64,000 bases of DNA from Aminobacter ciceronei (GCF_014138625.1 NZ_JACJHY010000019.1:37652-101651); one strand, 5' to 3'. Positions 52,205-60,822 are shown, numbered from the stretch's first letter. The notes: generated by a model from the sequence alone, not told the origin. Program-made: numbers and translations.

Positions 52205-53701
52205 TCAGTGGATCTGCAGAACCAACTCCCTCACGCGCGAGCGCATGATCTGTCCGGTGGCCGGCGTCTTTGGCAGTTCGTCGACAGCCACGATGCGGCG
52301 CGGATGCTTGAAGGTCGCCAGCGACTGGCCGAGATGGCTGCGCACGGCCTCCAGGCTCGGGCATTCGCCCGGGCGGTCGAGTACGACGGCAGCACAGACC
52401 AGTTCGCCCCATACGGGGTCCGGCAAACCAACAACGGCGACCGAACGGATGCCCGGGCAGCCGGCGAGCGCGAGCTCCACCTCGGCAGGTGCAACCGTCT
52501 CGCCACCCGAGCGGATGACCTCGCGGCGGCGACCCGTGATGGTCAGGAAGCCTTCGTCATCCGTCTCGGCGACATCGCCGCTGCGATACCAGCCGTCGAC
52601 GAACACCTCGGCAGTCTGATCGGGCAATTCGAAATAGCCGTCCATCATGCTGAGTGAGCGCAATTGCAACTCGCCATCGACAATGCGCGTCTCGTTGCCA
52701 GGCAGGGGCAGGCCTACACTGCCGGGCTTGCGATCGATCTCGGAATCGTTGAGGCCAAGTGCCGCGCCAAACTCGGTGGAGCCGTACATTGCAGCGCGAT
52801 AGGCGCGCGGAAAGCGGGCACGGATGCGGTCCATCAGCACGGGGTCGAAGCGCGACGTGCCTGACGCCGCCGAGCGCACCACCGTAGCGTCGAAAGCGAC
52901 GTTGGAGGCGAGCAGCCGCTCCCAGACAGCCGGAATGCAGTAGAGAAAAGCCGGTTTCCAGCGGTCTATGGCGCGGGCAAGCATGTCGCCTTCGGGACGG
53001 CTGACGAAGTGCACAGCGCGCCGATGCGCCCAGTTCTCCATCAGGTAGTTCCAGCCGGCCCAATGGAACATCGGGAACGTCATCAGTTCGCCACGGCCAC
53101 CTGACGTGACGAAACGCGAAGCGCCGAGATAGGAGCGCAGCCAACTTGCCTTATGTGACAGCACCACGCCCTTCGGCCGGCCCGTGCTGCCGCTGGTCAG
53201 GAAGATCGCGTGGCTGTCCTCTTCCTCGACGCCAAGGTCGGGAAGTCGGTCGCAACTGGCCCTGCTGGCGAGAGCATCAAGGTTCACGCCCGCAGTTGCC
53301 GCGGCGCCAGCGCCGAGGATCGCCACCGGAACATCGGCGCAGGCTGAGGAGAAGCGATGGCCGTGCTGCCGCAACGGATCGAGCACGAGAAGGTCTGGCC
53401 GGATATAGTCGGCAATCGGCAACAGCTCATCTTGCGACAGCGCCGGGTTCAGCGGCACGAAGGCGGCCCCCAGTCGCTGGCTGGCGAAATAAAAAGCCAG
53501 ATGATCGAGTGTCATTTCGGCCTGAAACAGAATGCGGCTGCCACGCTTGATGCCGAGGGATTGGAGGACCCTTGCCATCGCATTGGCAGCGCCATCGACC
53601 TCGGCGAACGTGACAGTGTGTTCATCGAGCGACGCTGCGAGCGCATTCGGCGTCGAGCTGACAGCAAGATCGAGTATGCGATGGACGTGCCGTTGCATCA
53701 T
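52205..53701 (-). CDS. Acyl-CoA synthetase-like AMP-binding protein lacking the A10 lysine
   Basis: 498-residue adenylate-forming enzyme. The P-loop FLTSGSTGRPKGVV (about 180-193), MYGSTEFGA, and the hinge GWYRSGDVAETDDEGF are intact. The C-terminal A10 motif, normally PKT-x-TGKI, reads PKTPATGQIMRSR: the lysine that positions the acid for adenylation is Gln (codon CAG). It may be weak in adenylation or specialised in the thioester half-reaction. Starts in ATGA overlap with korB. Likely attaches or exchanges CoA on the acid handled by Kor. Confidence 0.87.
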   Translation of the reverse strand: MMQRHVHRILDLAVSSTPNALAASLDEHTVTFAEVDGAANAMARVLQSLGIKRGSRILFQAEMTLDHLAFYFASQRLGAAFVPLNPALSQDELLPIADYIRPDLLVLDPLRQHGHRFSSACADVPVAILGAGAAATAGVNLDALASRASCDRLPDLGVEEEDSHAIFLTSGSTGRPKGVVLSHKASWLRSYLGASRFVTSGGRGELMTFPMFHWAGWNYLMENWAHRRAVHFVSRPEGDMLARAIDRWKPAFLYCIPAVWERLLASNVAFDATVVRSAASGTSRFDPVLMDRIRARFPRAYRAAMYGSTEFGAALGLNDSEIDRKPGSVGLPLPGNETRIVDGELQLRSLSMMDGYFELPDQTAEVFVDGWYRSGDVAETDDEGFLTITGRRREVIRSGGETVAPAEVELALAGCPGIRSVAVVGLPDPVWGELVCAAVVLDRPGECPSLEAVRSHLGQSLATFKHPRRIVAVDELPKTPATGQIMRSRVRELVLQIH

Positions 53702-54492
53702 GCCTGTTCCGTAGCCGCAATGTCCTTGATTTCGCCCAGCGGGTAGGTCTTGCCGAGCGACTCCATCATGTAGTCCGCGCCACCAGATGCCGGCACGAAC
53801 CAGCCGGTCGGGCACATGGTCAGGATCTCGACGAGGCTGAGCCCCTTCTTTTCCATCTGTCGCTGGAAGCCCTTGCGGATCAGTCGCCGCGTCGCCGCGA
53901 TCGAGGCGGCGTTGTGCACCGAGCCGCGCGCCACGAAGGCCGATCCCGGCATCGCCGCCACCATATCGCCGATGACGATGGGATAGCCGTGATAGGCGGC
54001 ATCGCGGCCTTCGAGCGTGTTCTTGGTGCGCTGGCCGATGACGGAGGATGCCGTCATCTGGCCGCCGGTGTCGCCGAACACGCCGTTGTTCAGCAGGATG
54101 CAGGTGATGTTTTCACCGCGTGCCGTCGCATGCAGTATTTCGGCGAGACCCTCGCTGGTCATGTCGCCATCGCCTTGCAACGTCCATACGGCGACCTCCG
54201 GACGCATGCGCTTGAGGCCGGTCGCAACCGCGGGTGCGCGTCCGTGCAGGCAAAGCGTGGAGTCGACATCCATCGTCATGATGAACGAGCCGTAACAACC
54301 ATGGCCGATGATCGATACGTTCTTTTGAGCTAGGCCGAGTTCCTCGATGACCTCGAGCACCAGGCGGATGGCCACCGGCTCGCCGCAGCCTGGGCAAAGA
54401 TGATGTTCCTCGGTCTGCAGCAGCGTCGGCTTGAACGAAGCCACCTTGTTGCTGGGCGCCTCGGGCGGGCGCGTGGTCATGACGATGCTCAT
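53698..54492 (-). CDS. korB: 2-oxoacid:ferredoxin oxidoreductase, TPP-binding beta subunit
   Basis: 264 residues. HHLCPGCGEPVAIRLVLE opens the fold with cluster-linked cysteines, and the TPP-Mg motif runs from QGDGDMTSEGLAEI to ILLNNGVFGDTGGQ. It carries thiamine diphosphate and passes electrons to the ferredoxin-like delta subunit. Start and stop both overlap neighbours by 4 nt. Part of a four-subunit enzyme with korA, korC and korD. Confidence 0.92.
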   Translation of the reverse strand: MSIVMTTRPPEAPSNKVASFKPTLLQTEEHHLCPGCGEPVAIRLVLEVIEELGLAQKNVSIIGHGCYGSFIMTMDVDSTLCLHGRAPAVATGLKRMRPEVAVWTLQGDGDMTSEGLAEILHATARGENITCILLNNGVFGDTGGQMTASSVIGQRTKNTLEGRDAAYHGYPIVIGDMVAAMPGSAFVARGSVHNAASIAATRRLIRKGFQRQMEKKGLSLVEILTMCPTGWFVPASGGADYMMESLGKTYPLGEIKDIAATEQA

Positions 54493-55565
54493 TTGCTGGC
54501 TCCGTGGATGGCTAGCTCGATGCGCTCGCGGATCACGGTCGCATCCATGAGGGGGCCGAGGTTCAGGCCGGACTCATCGAAGCTGACGCCGCCGATAGCC
54601 TTGACCAGCTTGCGGTCGTGCACGTTGAGCCTGACGTCATCGATCATCTGGCCGGCATTGAGCTCGAACACCAGCACGCGCTTGCAGCCCTGCGACGCCC
54701 GCTCGAGCGCTTCTCCCGGATAAGGCCACAGTGTAACAGGGCGGAAGTAGCCCACCTTGTGGCCGTCGGCGCGCATCTCGCGCACCACATGCTCGACGAA
54801 CTTGCCGCCAGAGCCGAAGGCGACGACGAGCGTTTCAGCGTCGTCCGTGAAGCCCTCTTCATAGCGCGCTTCGACTTCGGCGATGGCGTCGAACTTGGCG
54901 GCGATGCGCTCCCAGTGCTTGCTCGGGCCGGGACCGGGGTCGTTGGTCTTGCCACAACCGAAGGTCCAGATCTGGCGCGACTTGCCGGTGCCACCCGAAG
55001 TGCCGTCGAGCTGCCAGTCCTTGGGCGGCAGCGGCGCGAGGTCAAGCTGCGGCAGCGTCGTTCCCATCTGGGTGCGGGCGAGCAGATTGTCGCCCATGAA
55101 GATGACAGGCACGCGGTACTTGTCGGCGAGGTGGAAGGCGAGTTGCGCGTGCTCGACCGCCTCATGCAGATCCTTTGGCGCCAGCGTGATGGTGCGGTAG
55201 TCACCCCAACCGCCGCCGCGTGTCGCTTGGAAATAATCCTGCTGGTTGCGGGCCATGTTGAAGATGACGATCGGCGTCTCGTTGAGCGCGGCCTCCGCGA
55301 TCGCCTCCTGCATCAGCGCCAGGCCCTGGCCGCAGGAGCCGCTGGCGGCGCGAAAACCACCGGCTGCAGCACCCAGCGCCATGTTGATGCCTTCTATCTC
55401 CGTCGCCGCATTGATGCAGACCCCTTCATGGTGCGGCAGTTTCTCGGCCATGTATTCGAGCAGCTCGGTCGCCGGCGACATCGGATAGCCAGCATAAAAG
55501 CGCAGGCCAGCCTGGATCGCCGCCTCGACGATCGCCTCGCTTCCATCCATCAGGCGCATCGTCAT
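54489..55565 (-). CDS. korA: 2-oxoacid:ferredoxin oxidoreductase, alpha subunit
   Basis: 358 residues of the PFOR/KOR alpha family. GSEAIVEAAIQAGLRFYAGY, then YPMSPATELLEYMAE and INAATEIEGINMALGAA match the TPP-pyrimidine domain. C-terminal VVAFGSGGKFVEHVVREM is the domain II Rossmann-like part. The frame open to 55673 overlaps korD; ATG 55565 in ATGA overlap is chosen. Oxidises a 2-oxoacid with CoA to acyl-CoA, CO2 and reduced ferredoxin; the acid is not determined. Confidence 0.92.
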   Translation of the reverse strand: MTMRLMDGSEAIVEAAIQAGLRFYAGYPMSPATELLEYMAEKLPHHEGVCINAATEIEGINMALGAAAGGFRAASGSCGQGLALMQEAIAEAALNETPIVIFNMARNQQDYFQATRGGGWGDYRTITLAPKDLHEAVEHAQLAFHLADKYRVPVIFMGDNLLARTQMGTTLPQLDLAPLPPKDWQLDGTSGGTGKSRQIWTFGCGKTNDPGPGPSKHWERIAAKFDAIAEVEARYEEGFTDDAETLVVAFGSGGKFVEHVVREMRADGHKVGYFRPVTLWPYPGEALERASQGCKRVLVFELNAGQMIDDVRLNVHDRKLVKAIGGVSFDESGLNLGPLMDATVIRERIELAIHGASK

Positions 55566-55822
55566 CACTGCATCCTTTCGGCGTCGGAGCCCGAAACGAT
55601 CGGCTCGTGGTACTTGTAGACTTCGAAGACAAAATCGGGGCACACCTGCTGACAGGCGGTGCAGCCGGTGCAACCGGGTGCAAGTTCGGGATAGAGATAG
55701 CCGGTGGCGTTACCTGTCCTGGACATGGTCAGGACCCTCGGCGGACAGGCAACGATACAGAGTTCGCAACCTTTGCAGCGGTCGGCATCGATGACGAGCG
55801 TGCCGCGCGTGACCTGTCTCAT
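55565..55822 (-). CDS. korD: 2-oxoacid:ferredoxin oxidoreductase, 4Fe-4S delta subunit
   Basis: 85-residue ferredoxin-type subunit with two 4Fe-4S motifs: CKGCELCIVACPP (about 16-28) and CTGCTACQQVCPD (about 51-63). It moves electrons from KorB towards external ferredoxin. Overlaps korA and korC by 1 and 4 nt. Confidence 0.93.
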   Translation of the reverse strand: MRQVTRGTLVIDADRCKGCELCIVACPPRVLTMSRTGNATGYLYPELAPGCTGCTACQQVCPDFVFEVYKYHEPIVSGSDAERMQ

Positions 55823-56463
55823 GCGACCTCCCGTGCGTCGAGGTCGACGGCGAAGGCCATCGGCGTGACTGAGGCTGCACCAGCACGTATCGCCCGCTCG
55901 TTGGCTTCGATGTGCTGGCGGCGATAGGATGGGATCTGTTCGGCCATTGCAGCCACAGCGCTGTCGATTTCCACGGCACCGGTGAGCGCCGCGAAGGCGC
56001 CGAGCATCACCATGCCGGCGGCCATGCGGCTTCCCAGCTCGGTGGCGATCGCCGTGGCAGGCAGCTTCACAAGCCTGTGCTGTTCCATATCGGGCAGGTC
56101 GGCCGCGACGGTCTCTTCGGCCAGCACGAACGAACCCGGCCGCAGACGCGAACCGACGCGCTCCCAGAACAGATGCGACATTGCGATGGCCGAGCCGGCA
56201 TGCGGAAGGATAGGCAGCGCCTTCAAGGGCTTCGCGCCGATGACGACGGTGCCGATCGAACTGCCGCCGCGCATGTGGCCGCCATACTCGCCGGCAAGCA
56301 TCACATGCCGGCTATCCTTGATGGCAGCGAGTGCCAGCGACTTGCCGATGAGCTGGATGCCCTGCCCGCCAATGCCGGAAATGAAAAGATCGAGTTCCAA
56401 GTAACCCCTCCCGGTTGCTGGTGGCCCTAGAGCTACGGGCTTCCGGTTTGGAGTGCAAGACAT
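55819..56463 (-). CDS. korC: 2-oxoacid:ferredoxin oxidoreductase, gamma subunit
   Basis: 214-residue gamma subunit. FISGIGGQGIQLIGKSLA is the family hallmark, followed by LAGEYGGHMRGGSS. ATG 56463 is used because GAGGAG lies 5-7 nt upstream. This gives a 21-residue N-terminal extension; TTG 56400 with GGGAGGGG would give the usual length and is the alternative. First gene of the minus-strand operon and overlapped by the 18-bp palindrome region 13 nt upstream. Confidence 0.9.
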   Translation of the reverse strand: MSCTPNRKPVALGPPATGRGYLELDLFISGIGGQGIQLIGKSLALAAIKDSRHVMLAGEYGGHMRGGSSIGTVVIGAKPLKALPILPHAGSAIAMSHLFWERVGSRLRPGSFVLAEETVAADLPDMEQHRLVKLPATAIATELGSRMAAGMVMLGAFAALTGAVEIDSAVAAMAEQIPSYRRQHIEANERAIRAGAASVTPMAFAVDLDAREVA

Positions 56464-56475
56464 TTTTTCTCCTCG

Positions 56476-56493
56476 AACATGAAATTTCATGTT
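56476..56493. promoter_or_regulatory. Perfect 18-bp palindrome in the korC/fdxA divergent promoter
   Basis: AACATGAAATTTCATGTT is a perfect palindrome 13 nt before the korC start and 54 nt before the ferredoxin start. Its length and symmetry suit a dimeric TetR repressor, and a TetR gene (56892-57635) follows the ferredoxin gene. Partial copy at 57804-57818. Confidence 0.7.
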
Positions 56494-56546
56494 GAAGTAC
56501 AAAAAATGTTCGCTAGCTTCCCGCCACGGCTTTGGAGAGACGAAAA

Positions 56547-56882
56547 ATGACTTATGTGGTGACCGACGCCTGCGTACGGTGCAAATTCACCGACTGTGTG
56601 GCTGTCTGCCCGGTGGACTGCTTCCACGAAGGCGAAAACATGCTGGTGATCGACCCAGAGGTTTGCATCGACTGCGGGGTATGCGAACCGGAGTGCCCGG
56701 CCGATGCGATCCTCGCCGATACCAACCCGCTGGCGGAAAAGTGGCTGGCGCTAAACAGGCAGTATTCAGCGAAATGGCCTGTCATCTCGGCCCAGTTGCC
56801 GCCACCTCAGGATGCACAAGCCTTCAAGGGGCTCGATGGCAAGTTCGAAACCCATTTCTCCCCAGAGGCCGCTGCACGTTGA
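56547..56882 (+). CDS. fdxA: 7Fe ferredoxin FdxA
   Basis: 111-residue ferredoxin. Motifs [18 protein letters not shown] and [14 protein letters not shown] give one 3Fe-4S and one 4Fe-4S site, and the C-terminal extension with [12 protein letters not shown] is typical of Azotobacter-type FdI/FdxA. GGAGAG precedes ATG 56547. Divergent from the kor operon, it is the probable electron acceptor of KorABCD and donor to Fpr. Confidence 0.93.
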   Translation: MTYVVTDACVRCKFTDCVAVCPVDCFHEGENMLVIDPEVCIDCGVCEPECPADAILADTNPLAEKWLALNRQYSAKWPVISAQLPPPQDAQAFKGLDGKFETHFSPEAAAR

Positions 56883-56891
56883 CAGCAGTGC

Positions 56892-57635
56892 CTAACGCGG
56901 CGCGATGCCATCGAACAGGATATCGAGGATCTGCACGGCGAGCTCGGTCGGCGTGAGCCCCCCCGGCCGGTACCATTCGCGGGTCCAGATCAGTGTTCCC
57001 TGCAGCACCTGGTTGGCGAGCGACACATTGATGCCTGGCCTGAGTTCGCCTGCCTCGGAAGCGGCCGCCATCAGGTCGCGCCAGATCCTGTTGGTCTCGT
57101 TCAACAGCCCGAAATGCCGCTCGCGCACATCCTCTGGAACCTGATTGATGACATTGCCATGCGCAGCGATGTAGTCGAGCTTCTGCAGCGTCGTGTTGAG
57201 ATAGGTGATCGCCGCTGCCTCGATGCGCGCGCGATAGCACGTTTCCGGCGGCAGTTGCTGCAGCGTGGCCAGGAGTCTCAAATGCAGCTCCCGGGTCAGG
57301 CTGTTGATCATTTCCTCGACCAGCACGTCCTTTGTCGGGAAGTGATAACGCAGCGCCGTCACATGAAGATCGATCGCGTCGGAAATTTCACTGAGCTTGG
57401 TGAGCTGATAACCCTTCTGGGCAAACACCTTGGCGGCAGCGTCGAGGATCTTTTCCTGCACGCCTTCGGTCTTGCGGCTCGGCTTGCGGCCCGAAGCCCT
57501 GCGCGCAGTCCGATTGATTTCGCGAACAGCCCCATCGGCTTCAAGTGTCGCCAGCTCTTCCGGTTCTTTGGTGGTCATTTTCCGCATGTCCGAATTTGCC
57601 AGCTCGCCTGTTCCACTGTTGTTGTTTCCACACAT
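56892..57635 (-). CDS. TetR-family regulator
   Basis: 247 residues. A long polar N-terminal tail precedes the HTH (KILDAAAKVFAQKGYQ, then LSEISDAIDLHVTALRYHF, about 60-100) and an all-helical ligand domain follows. ATG 57635 with GGAGGC 9 nt upstream is chosen, leaving about 55 residues before the HTH, longer than usual; MRKMTTKEP further in is an alternative without a site. Convergent with fdxA; probably represses kor and fdxA through the AACATGAAATTTCATGTT site, perhaps with an acyl-CoA as inducer (inference). Confidence 0.88.
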   Translation of the reverse strand: MCGNNNSGTGELANSDMRKMTTKEPEELATLEADGAVREINRTARRASGRKPSRKTEGVQEKILDAAAKVFAQKGYQLTKLSEISDAIDLHVTALRYHFPTKDVLVEEMINSLTRELHLRLLATLQQLPPETCYRARIEAAAITYLNTTLQKLDYIAAHGNVINQVPEDVRERHFGLLNETNRIWRDLMAAASEAGELRPGINVSLANQVLQGTLIWTREWYRPGGLTPTELAVQILDILFDGIAPR

Positions 57636-57783
57636 TCGCAAGGCGCCTCCGTGCCATCACACCACAGCTTTCCCTTCCGTGGCTGGCCATCGCGCAACCT
57701 CGGCAGATCGCCGAAGCTGGTGGTGCAATATGGCTTCGTCGGGCATGCACACCCGCCCCAGCATGGCGATGCCAAGGGATCAT

Positions 57784-57818
57784 GCAAGGAAATTTTCTCC
57801 TTGAGCATGAAATTATTG
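57784..57818. promoter_or_regulatory. Dyad and half-operator before the SDR gene
   Basis: CAAGGA-AATTTTC-TCCTTG (57784-57802) is a 6-bp dyad. It is followed by AGCATGAAATTATTG (57804-57818), which matches the left and middle part of the 18-bp kor palindrome (ACATGAAATT). Suggests the TetR protein also controls the SDR gene at 57858. The 57636-57857 gap shows nothing else clear. Confidence 0.4.
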
Positions 57819-57857
57819 CAGATAAGTTCGCGGGCGAGAACGCGGGGAGGGTATCAG

Positions 57858-58613
57858 ATGTTCGAGCTCGATCTCAGAGGGCGCCATGTCGTCATCGCCG
57901 GCGGCAGCAGAGGGCTTGGCCTCCATGTCGCGCTTGCATTCGCCGAGGCTGGGGCCTCGGTATCCATCTGCGCCCGCGGCAAAAGCGACCTTGAAGCTGC
58001 CGGAGAAAGGATCGCAATGCACGGTGTCGTCGCCCACGCGGCCTGTTGTGAGCTCGCCGAGCACGCCTCGATCAAGGCGTATGTCGAGGAAGCCGCTACC
58101 AGGCTTGGCGGCATCGACATCCTGGTCAACAACGCCACCGGCAAGGCCAGTTCCGACACCGAACAGGACTGGGCCGCAAGCCTCAGTGTGGACGTACTCG
58201 CCACCGTTCGTGCATCATCGGCCGCGCAACCCTACCTGGAAAACGGGACCAACCCGGCGATCATCAACATCTCCTCGCGCACTGCTTTCGCACCCGCCCC
58301 GACGACACCGGCCTATGGGGCGGCAAAGGCGGCGATCATGCATTTCACCCGGTCGCAGGCCGCAGCCCTTGCCGGCAAGGGCATTCGCGTCAACTGCGTT
58401 GCCCCGGGCTCTCTGGAATTTCCTGGCGGATGGTGGGACAAATGCCGGATTCAGAACCCGGCGCTCTACGACAGGACGCAGGCGAGTTTTCCCTTTGGCC
58501 GCTTCGGCACGCCCGGAGACATCGCAAACGTAGTCCTGTTCCTCGCCTCGCCATTGAGCGGGTGGATCACCGGCCAGACCCTGCTCGCCGACGGCGGCCA
58601 GACACTGCAATAG
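57858..58613 (+). CDS. Short-chain dehydrogenase/reductase
   Basis: 251-residue classical SDR. The nucleotide motif is VIAGGSRGLGLHVA (a Gly-Gly-Ser variant of TGxxxGxG), NNAT, catalytic Ser in NISSRT and YGAAK (Tyr-Lys), then a C-terminal GQTLLADGGQ. It interconverts an alcohol and a ketone with NAD(P)H. GGGAGG lies 8 nt before ATG 57858. It may belong to the kor-TetR regulon. Substrate unknown. Confidence 0.88.
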   Translation: MFELDLRGRHVVIAGGSRGLGLHVALAFAEAGASVSICARGKSDLEAAGERIAMHGVVAHAACCELAEHASIKAYVEEAATRLGGIDILVNNATGKASSDTEQDWAASLSVDVLATVRASSAAQPYLENGTNPAIINISSRTAFAPAPTTPAYGAAKAAIMHFTRSQAAALAGKGIRVNCVAPGSLEFPGGWWDKCRIQNPALYDRTQASFPFGRFGTPGDIANVVLFLASPLSGWITGQTLLADGGQTLQ

Positions 58614-58640
58614 GAGCTCGTGCCTGCATCGAATGAGCTG

Positions 58641-59849
58641 TCAGAACCCTGACGTCGATTTCTCGATCTGCTTCAGCTTGCCGTTTTCGATCCGAAAGAA
58701 GGGCATTGCCCGTTCGCCGGCGCCGTCGTCGCGGAAGCGGAAGATGCCGGTCGATCCACGGAAGCCGGTCGGGTTTTCGATCACCTTCTTGGTGAAGCCC
58801 TTCGGACCCATGGCGCTGGCAATGCCGGCGGCCAGGGCAACCGTGTCGTAGCCATAGGCGACGTTGATGTCAGGTTCGTAATTGTAGGTCTTGCGGAAGC
58901 GGTCGGCGATCGGCCCGATCTCGGCCGCGTCGAGGGTGGCGATGTGGGCGCCCTGCAGTGCCGGGTCGCTTATGCCGTGCTCGAGCCAGCGGGTGGAGCC
59001 GACCAGCGCAACGTTCTTGCCGAGCACGCCCTTGGCCTTCAGCGCCGAGACAAGAGGCGCCGGATTGGCGCTGCCGCTGGCGATGACGATGGCCTGTGGA
59101 TCGTCGACAAGTGCCATCATGTCTGCAACTGCCTTGTCCGAACCGCCACCGGCTGGACCGAAAGGCAGCGCTACCGCCAGTGACGCACCATAGATGCTGA
59201 GACTGTTCGCAACGCGTTTTTCGATAACCTTGCCGGCATCGCCTTCAGCCATGAACAGCACGAACTTGCGCGCGCCCTTGGCGGCAATGGCCGCTGCACC
59301 AGCCGCAGCGCTGTCGGCCTCGTTGAGCCGCACCGAATAGACGCCCGGTGCGCCGGCGTAGTTGTCGGCGAGCGCCAGCACGAGCGGCCTGTTGGCGCCC
59401 GAGACGGCTGCCAGCTGGCGCACCGCGCCGTGCTCGGAGGGACCGATGACCAGCTTGGCACCCGAAGCAAGCGCCCCCGTCGTCAGGGTCCGAGCACGCG
59501 TTTCGTCGCCACCGGTATCCTCGATGTTCAAGGTCAATAGGTCATTGCCGAGGTCGGCCATGGCCAGCGCAGCGGCGTCGCGCATCTTGCGGCCGCGGTC
59601 GCCGGCGGTCCCGCCTGCCGACAAGGGCAGCAGCATCGACACCTTGATCGGTCCCTTGCCCAGGCTTTCGCCCGATTTCGCAGGTCCTGATTTTGCAACT
59701 GAAGTATTTTGCGGGCCGATCTGGCCGTCCGACGCGGAGCCGAGGACGTCTTCGGTGCTGGTGTCGGATTGGCATGCGCCAAGGCCGAGCGGCAGCGCCA
59801 AGGCGAACGCCAGCAATGCGGCACGCCCCAGCCGTTTAGGTTCCCTCAT
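58641..59849 (-). CDS. Lipoprotein with periplasmic-binding type I fold (LpoA-like/penicillin-binding protein activator-like)
   Basis: 402-residue exported lipoprotein. N-terminal MREPKRLGRAALLAFALA, then lipobox LGAC with the acylation cysteine. A Gly/Ser-rich linker precedes a type I periplasmic-binding domain (KVSMLLPLSAGGTAGDRG, later VLGKNVALVGSTRW). The family includes LpoA, which activates penicillin-binding proteins, and amino-acid receptor-like lipoproteins; no transporter genes are adjacent, so an envelope role is preferred. ATG 59849 follows GGGGAGG at 5 nt; ATG 59852 is too close. Convergent with the SDR. Confidence 0.8.
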   Translation of the reverse strand: MREPKRLGRAALLAFALALPLGLGACQSDTSTEDVLGSASDGQIGPQNTSVAKSGPAKSGESLGKGPIKVSMLLPLSAGGTAGDRGRKMRDAAALAMADLGNDLLTLNIEDTGGDETRARTLTTGALASGAKLVIGPSEHGAVRQLAAVSGANRPLVLALADNYAGAPGVYSVRLNEADSAAAGAAAIAAKGARKFVLFMAEGDAGKVIEKRVANSLSIYGASLAVALPFGPAGGGSDKAVADMMALVDDPQAIVIASGSANPAPLVSALKAKGVLGKNVALVGSTRWLEHGISDPALQGAHIATLDAAEIGPIADRFRKTYNYEPDINVAYGYDTVALAAGIASAMGPKGFTKKVIENPTGFRGSTGIFRFRDDGAGERAMPFFRIENGKLKQIEKSTSGF

Positions 59850-60075
59850 CATTCCTCCCCAGGAGCGCAAACTCGCACCCCGACCATCAACCTGCTTATC
59901 GCGTGGGGGAATGTCCACGTCATTTCGCGAGGGACCGTTGAACAGACCAGCAATTGTTCCGCCACCTGTTGCAAAATTGACCAGTCAGTTGGACGGGTGG
60001 ACAAGCGTCCGATCACCGTGGCCGTGTTGGGCACAAACTGACACTCCTGCAGCCTTCCGAGGTGTGCCATCGGTT

Positions 60076-60822
60076 TTAGCCACCGAACAACTTGGCGCGC
60101 AGGCTACGGATGTGGCGCGCCTGCGCTGCCGGTCGGTACTCGACGCAGCGCATGTAGCGCGGGCCAGGCACGAAGGACCTTCTGACGCAGACGCCTTTGG
60201 GCGCAGCCGAACCCTTGGCGTTGACCTCGCCCAGGCCAGCCACGGCGGCAAAGCCGAACGTCGCCTCCGGCACCGTGCCGGTGACCTTGAAACCGTCCCG
60301 TTCGAGAATCGCCCGGGCGCGGAGGCAATAGCGCACCGAGAGGGCTGAAAACCGCGTTTCGGCGTGGCCGGCACGGTATTTCATCACTGTCGTGCAGAGA
60401 TCGCCTTCTGCCAGCCGAAACGCACCGGCGAGATAGCGCACGCCAAGGGCTATGTTGGTCCGGGGATCGGCCAGCTCATCGAGCGTGCCGCGGAACCCCA
60501 TCAGGCGGGCGGTCGCCGGCATGACCTGCATGAGCCCTACCTCGCCATCGCCGCCGCGCGCCTCGGGATCGTAGAAGCTCTCGATCTCCATCACCGCAAG
60601 AGCGAACTCTTCCGGCAATTCCTTGGCGCGGGCCTCGCAGGCGGCGAGGGCACGGAACGCTTCCCTGTCTGCCTCGTTGCCGGGCCCATCACAGGCCGCG
60701 GCGCGCGCGTGGACTACCCTTTCAGCTTGTGGCCGTACCTGCTCCAGAACCACAGCCGAGGCCGCAGCCGAAAACGTCAGGCTGGCGGCCAGGAGTGCCG
60801 GGGCGACATGCTTTGTCATCAT
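60076..60822 (-). CDS. Soluble lytic transglycosylase (SLT domain)
   Basis: 248-residue exported protein. A signal peptide (MMTKHVAPALLAASLTFSAA) precedes the SLT fold, with the catalytic Glu in VMEIESFYDPEARG and the GEVGLMQVMPATARLMGF and NIALGVRYLAG motifs. Cleaves peptidoglycan between MurNAc and GlcNAc with 1,6-anhydro products. The C-terminal 70 residues are family-poor with two cysteines (GVCVRR and YMRCVEY), perhaps a disulfide. No ribosome binding site stands out before the ATG. Confidence 0.87.
   Translation of the reverse strand: MMTKHVAPALLAASLTFSAAASAVVLEQVRPQAERVVHARAAACDGPGNEADREAFRALAACEARAKELPEEFALAVMEIESFYDPEARGGDGEVGLMQVMPATARLMGFRGTLDELADPRTNIALGVRYLAGAFRLAEGDLCTTVMKYRAGHAETRFSALSVRYCLRARAILERDGFKVTGTVPEATFGFAAVAGLGEVNAKGSAAPKGVCVRRSFVPGPRYMRCVEYRPAAQARHIRSLRAKLFGG

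Noticed and set aside
57114..57857. N-terminal extension of the SDR frame to give a 499-residue protein
   Set aside because: The extra part is antisense to the TetR gene; the SDR has a strong ribosome binding site and a normal start at 57858.
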